64,000 nucleotides of DNA. Origin: Manihot esculenta. Its lineage: Eukaryota; Streptophyta; Magnoliopsida; Malpighiales; Euphorbiaceae. This document shows, one piece after another, positions 61,866-64,000 of this stretch (its first letter is position 1; each line of letters opens with the position of its first letter). Made by a program: the position numbers and the translations under genes. The DNA is taken from contig NC_035170.2 of the NCBI RefSeq assembly GCF_001659605.2, positions 22,397,190 to 22,461,189 of the forward strand, given 5' to 3'. The notes under the pieces are model-generated. The model saw only the letters and a program-made list of their open reading frames with translations. It ran no database searches and had not been told where the DNA came from.

Positions 61866-62863
61866 GTCCTAAAGATACATTCAAGATGATGAAGAACGTT
61901 TAAAAGGCTTTAAAATTGGTAAACACCATTTTGGATGACTCTTTGAAGCTTCAACAAGCAATAACCCAGGACAGAGATGCTTTGATAAGCGGTTGTCGAA
62001 GCCGTCAAAAATAAACCTATTAAACAATCAACAATAAACTTGTAGATAGTGGCAATAGGGTCGAACCACAGGGAATTGACACCAATGATTTTTCTAATAA
62101 TGACTAGGTCAAGTAAATAACAAGTAATTAAAAGAGGGGGGTTTTGAGTTGATGGATTAACACTAAATAACAAAAGAAAGCAATAATTTAAAGATGAGTA
62201 AATCAATAAGAGAAAAGCTTCTAGTTGAAGTATGGATCTATTTCAGATTGTTTAGAATTAATCATTGATTCTTTAATACTCCTATTTATCTCAATAAATT
62301 AGTTTAGGATGTGTAAGACGCTTCTCACGATCCAAATTCCTCCTTAGTTCTAGTTTGATTAGGAAACGTTCGCTAATCAAACACTAGTTAACAAGTTGCC
62401 AAGGAACGTCCTTGGGGCCTTTGGCATCGAACAACTGTTAACTGCATTAAGACTTAGAGAAACCTAATTCTAACCTTGCCAACCGCGTGGTCAAGTTTAG
62501 ATCATGCAACTTGATTAAATTTGTGTTCAAATAATATAAGCAATTACGGACTTAAATTATTCAAACAATTGTTACTCAAGCAATTAAAAGCAATAGGCCT
62601 AAATTGATTCTAAAAGCAAAGCAACAATTATAGAAAGATCAAATTGCATAAATATTGAAAATAAATAGAAGTTTAACAATGGAGATTTAAATCTCCCAAT
62701 TCATCACAAATTTGAATTTTCCAACTTCAACTAGAAAGGAAAGTGTTTAGCCACTCATGGTGGACAAAATCACAAAAGAAAAGAAAGAAGAGATTGCTGC
62801 GTTTCTGGAGAGTTTCTGAAGCTGAGAGATGATCAGAAGATGCTCTGCTGGTTTGGAGGCTCT

Positions 62864-62872
62864 CCTTTTATA
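62864..62872 (-). promoter_or_regulatory. TATA box in the 61983-63479 LTR
   Basis: TATAAAAGG on the - strand, about 610 bp from the LTR start. Confidence 0.5.
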
Positions 62873-63092
62873 GCTGAAGAATTCCATCCATCTAGGGTTT
62901 CAAAATCCCTTTTTGATTTGGTGTTTGACTCCTCTTTTGATGTTGAATTTAATTGCAATTGGAATTTCTTGGATGAGAAGCTCTTTCGTGGCTCTTGGTT
63001 TTATGTTGGTAGTGATTGGGTTGGAATTGGACTTCTGAAAATTCGGATTTCTGTTTTCTGCCCAATTTCCCGCTCTTCTGTCAGTTTCTGCT

Positions 63093-63340
63093 GTCAAAGT
63101 GATTTGCCCGGTGATTTGAGTGTTTTGGGCAAATCACTGACCAATCACTTTTCTGTGAGTCAGTCCAGTTTTTTTGCTCTCTGTCTTCTGCGAGTGATTT
63201 GGCCAGTGTCTTCGAGTGTCTTGGGCAAATCACTTGCCCATATCACTTCTGCCTGTTGCCTCCAGGTTTCTACTGTCAAAGTGATTTGCCCGGTGATTTG
63301 AGTGTTTTGGGCAAATCACTGACCCAATCACTTTTCTGTC
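63093..63340. repeat. GTGATTTGCCC hairpin repeats in the LTR
   Basis: GTGATTTGCCC - 17 bp - GGGCAAATCAC, a perfect 11-bp inverted repeat, occurs at about 63100-63138 and again 182 bp later at about 63282-63320. A variant (GTGATTTGGCC ... GGGCAAATCAC) lies between them. The half-site GGGCAAATCAC recurs at 63984-63994 in the internal region. They lie in the U3 part of the LTR, upstream of the TATA box. Confidence 0.8.
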
Positions 63341-63479
63341 AATTTTCTGCACTTTTTCTCCAATTTTCCAATTTCTTCCTTTTCTGTAAAAAAAAGATAA
63401 AAACCATAAATTAAACTAAAAAATGTGTAAATAAACAATAATAATTATGATAAAAATGTGGCTAAATTATGCTTGATCA

Positions 63480-64000
63480 AATACCCCCACACCTAGCTTT
63501 TTGCTTGTCCTCAAGCAACAAATAACTTAGTCAATCAAGCTCCTTTTTCTTTTGAGCCTAAGTACCACTTAATCAGCCCCCCCTAGACTCCTAAATTGAA
63601 GTATCACAGTATAGAATACATGCACCAAGGTTGTTCTTCTCTTTTCCTTGTTTCCCCTTACCTATCATGGTCAAAGGAAAGGTTTTTGATTCATTCATGC
63701 TTATTCTCTTTGTATAAGCTCAATGCAACCTCTAAGAGAGACTTGCCCTTTTTTGAGCATTTTATTTTATTCAGCAGCACTTTTTTTTTTATTCTTGCCT
63801 GAAAAAGTCACTAACCTTTTTACGCGAAGGTGCATATTGGTGATACCCACCCCCGGTTACTCAGTTAGTCACTTCTTCAAGTGGCTACTAGCTCTGTTCA
63901 TAGCTTATTTGGCCATAGGAACAGGTTTTATGATTTGTGCTTTGTGCTGGTTTTTCTTTTTCTTTTCTTTTCATGACAGTTTGGGCAAATCACCTCATAG
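63480..64000 (-). other. 3' internal, non-coding region of the same LTR element
   Basis: PPT-like AGGTGTGGGGGTATT at the LTR border (- strand), preceded by GAGGACAAGCAAAAAGCT, a phrase usual before the PPT of plant Tat/Athila-type elements (general knowledge). No credible coding frame up to the window edge; the gag-pol region, if present, lies outside. Confidence 0.55.

Larger units (their letters stand above)
31357..61982 (+). mobile_element. Decayed Ty1/copia element (Sirevirus-like), split by nested insertions
   Basis: Own sequence in two parts: about 31400-34506 (LTR, PBS, gag) and 54145-61982 (protease, integrase, RT, RNase H, then a further open frame). The order integrase before RT is Ty1/copia. 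The two parts join across Gypsy-2 at the GACAT duplication. Coding is riddled with stops and frameshifts. The left end of the 5' LTR was not located. The 3' LTR is not in the window, because another LTR element starts at 61983 inside the copia 3' part. A coiled-coil extension of gag and an extra open frame after pol suggest the Sirevirus/Maximus lineage (inference). Confidence 0.8.
61983..63479 (-). repeat. LTR of a further - strand LTR retroelement
   Basis: 1497 bp, TGATAAGC at the left and GCTTGATCA at the right (TG...CA in either direction). Read on the - strand: begins TGATCAAGCATAATTTAGCC, TATA box at 62872-62864, the plant-LTR phrase CCATGAGTGGCTAAA (about 62765), and near the end TTCCCTGTGGTTCGACCCTA, common near the 3' end of plant Ty3/gypsy LTRs of the Tat/Athila type. 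The purine-rich DNA to its right (TGTGGGGGTATT on the - strand) is a PPT, so this is the 3' LTR and the element's body lies beyond 63480. It inserted in the copia post-pol region (61982). Confidence 0.7.

Noticed and set aside
62840..63414. Open frames of 71-153 aa on the + strand
   Set aside because: They lie within the - strand LTR and read the GTGATTTGCCC repeats (VICPVI, SDLPGDLSVLGKSL); no independent evidence of a gene.

Overview
This is nuclear DNA from a flowering plant, almost certainly a eudicot. It carries one intron-containing TIR-NBS-LRR (TNL) resistance gene, a class missing from grasses, set in AT-rich DNA full of plant transposable elements: Ty3/gypsy chromoviruses, Ty1/copia, CACTA, and hAT- and Mutator-like MITEs. 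The gene and repeat style would fit a woody Malpighiales such as a Euphorbiaceae species, but that is a guess; nothing seen here fixes the species. No tRNA, rRNA, CRISPR array or bacterial-type operon was seen.

Layout, left to right. 1-463: AT-rich flank. 464-10134: an old, broken Ty3/gypsy chromovirus on the + strand (Gypsy-1), whose two LTRs belong to different subfamilies and which lacks a target-site duplication (TSD). 10135-11255: LTR relics. 11302-16237: the TNL gene on the + strand, five exons, about 1239 aa, with domains TIR, NB-ARC, LRR and C-JID. It has a GC-AG intron and a palindromic MITE in intron 3, and its start codon lies 46 bp after the end of a copia LTR relic. 16238-22372: AT-rich DNA with a syntaxin fragment, a decayed glutaredoxin-like pseudogene and degenerate MITEs. 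22373-31356: a complete CACTA (En/Spm) element with matching ends and a CTA TSD, coding on the - strand. Its TNP2-type transposase is uninterrupted (1136 aa in three exons), its second gene has one in-frame stop, and it carries four captured exons of a ROP/RAC small GTPase. From 31357 to the right: a decayed Ty1/copia element. It was split at a GACAT site by a - strand gypsy element (Gypsy-2, 34507-54139), and Gypsy-2 was split inside its own LTR at an ACCTG site by a second - strand gypsy (Gypsy-3, 42807-52595). The copia pol resumes at 54140, contains an internal tandem duplication of about 2.1 kb, and is followed by a Transposase_32-like open frame cut by a hAT MITE. 61983-64000: one LTR and the adjoining internal DNA of another - strand LTR element that runs out of the window.

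The order of events can be read directly. Copia inserted and decayed first, then Gypsy-2 (LTRs both 2270 bp with about 18 differences by eye), then Gypsy-3 (LTRs 2220 and 2219 bp with about six). The only gene likely to serve the host is the TNL immune receptor. The rest is transposon coding sequence, mostly broken, plus gene fragments. The most unusual objects are the CACTA element with its captured ROP GTPase, the LTR-abutting TNL gene, and the nested chromoviruses, whose LTRs are packed with a GC-rich palindrome and carry exchangeable minisatellite cassettes.
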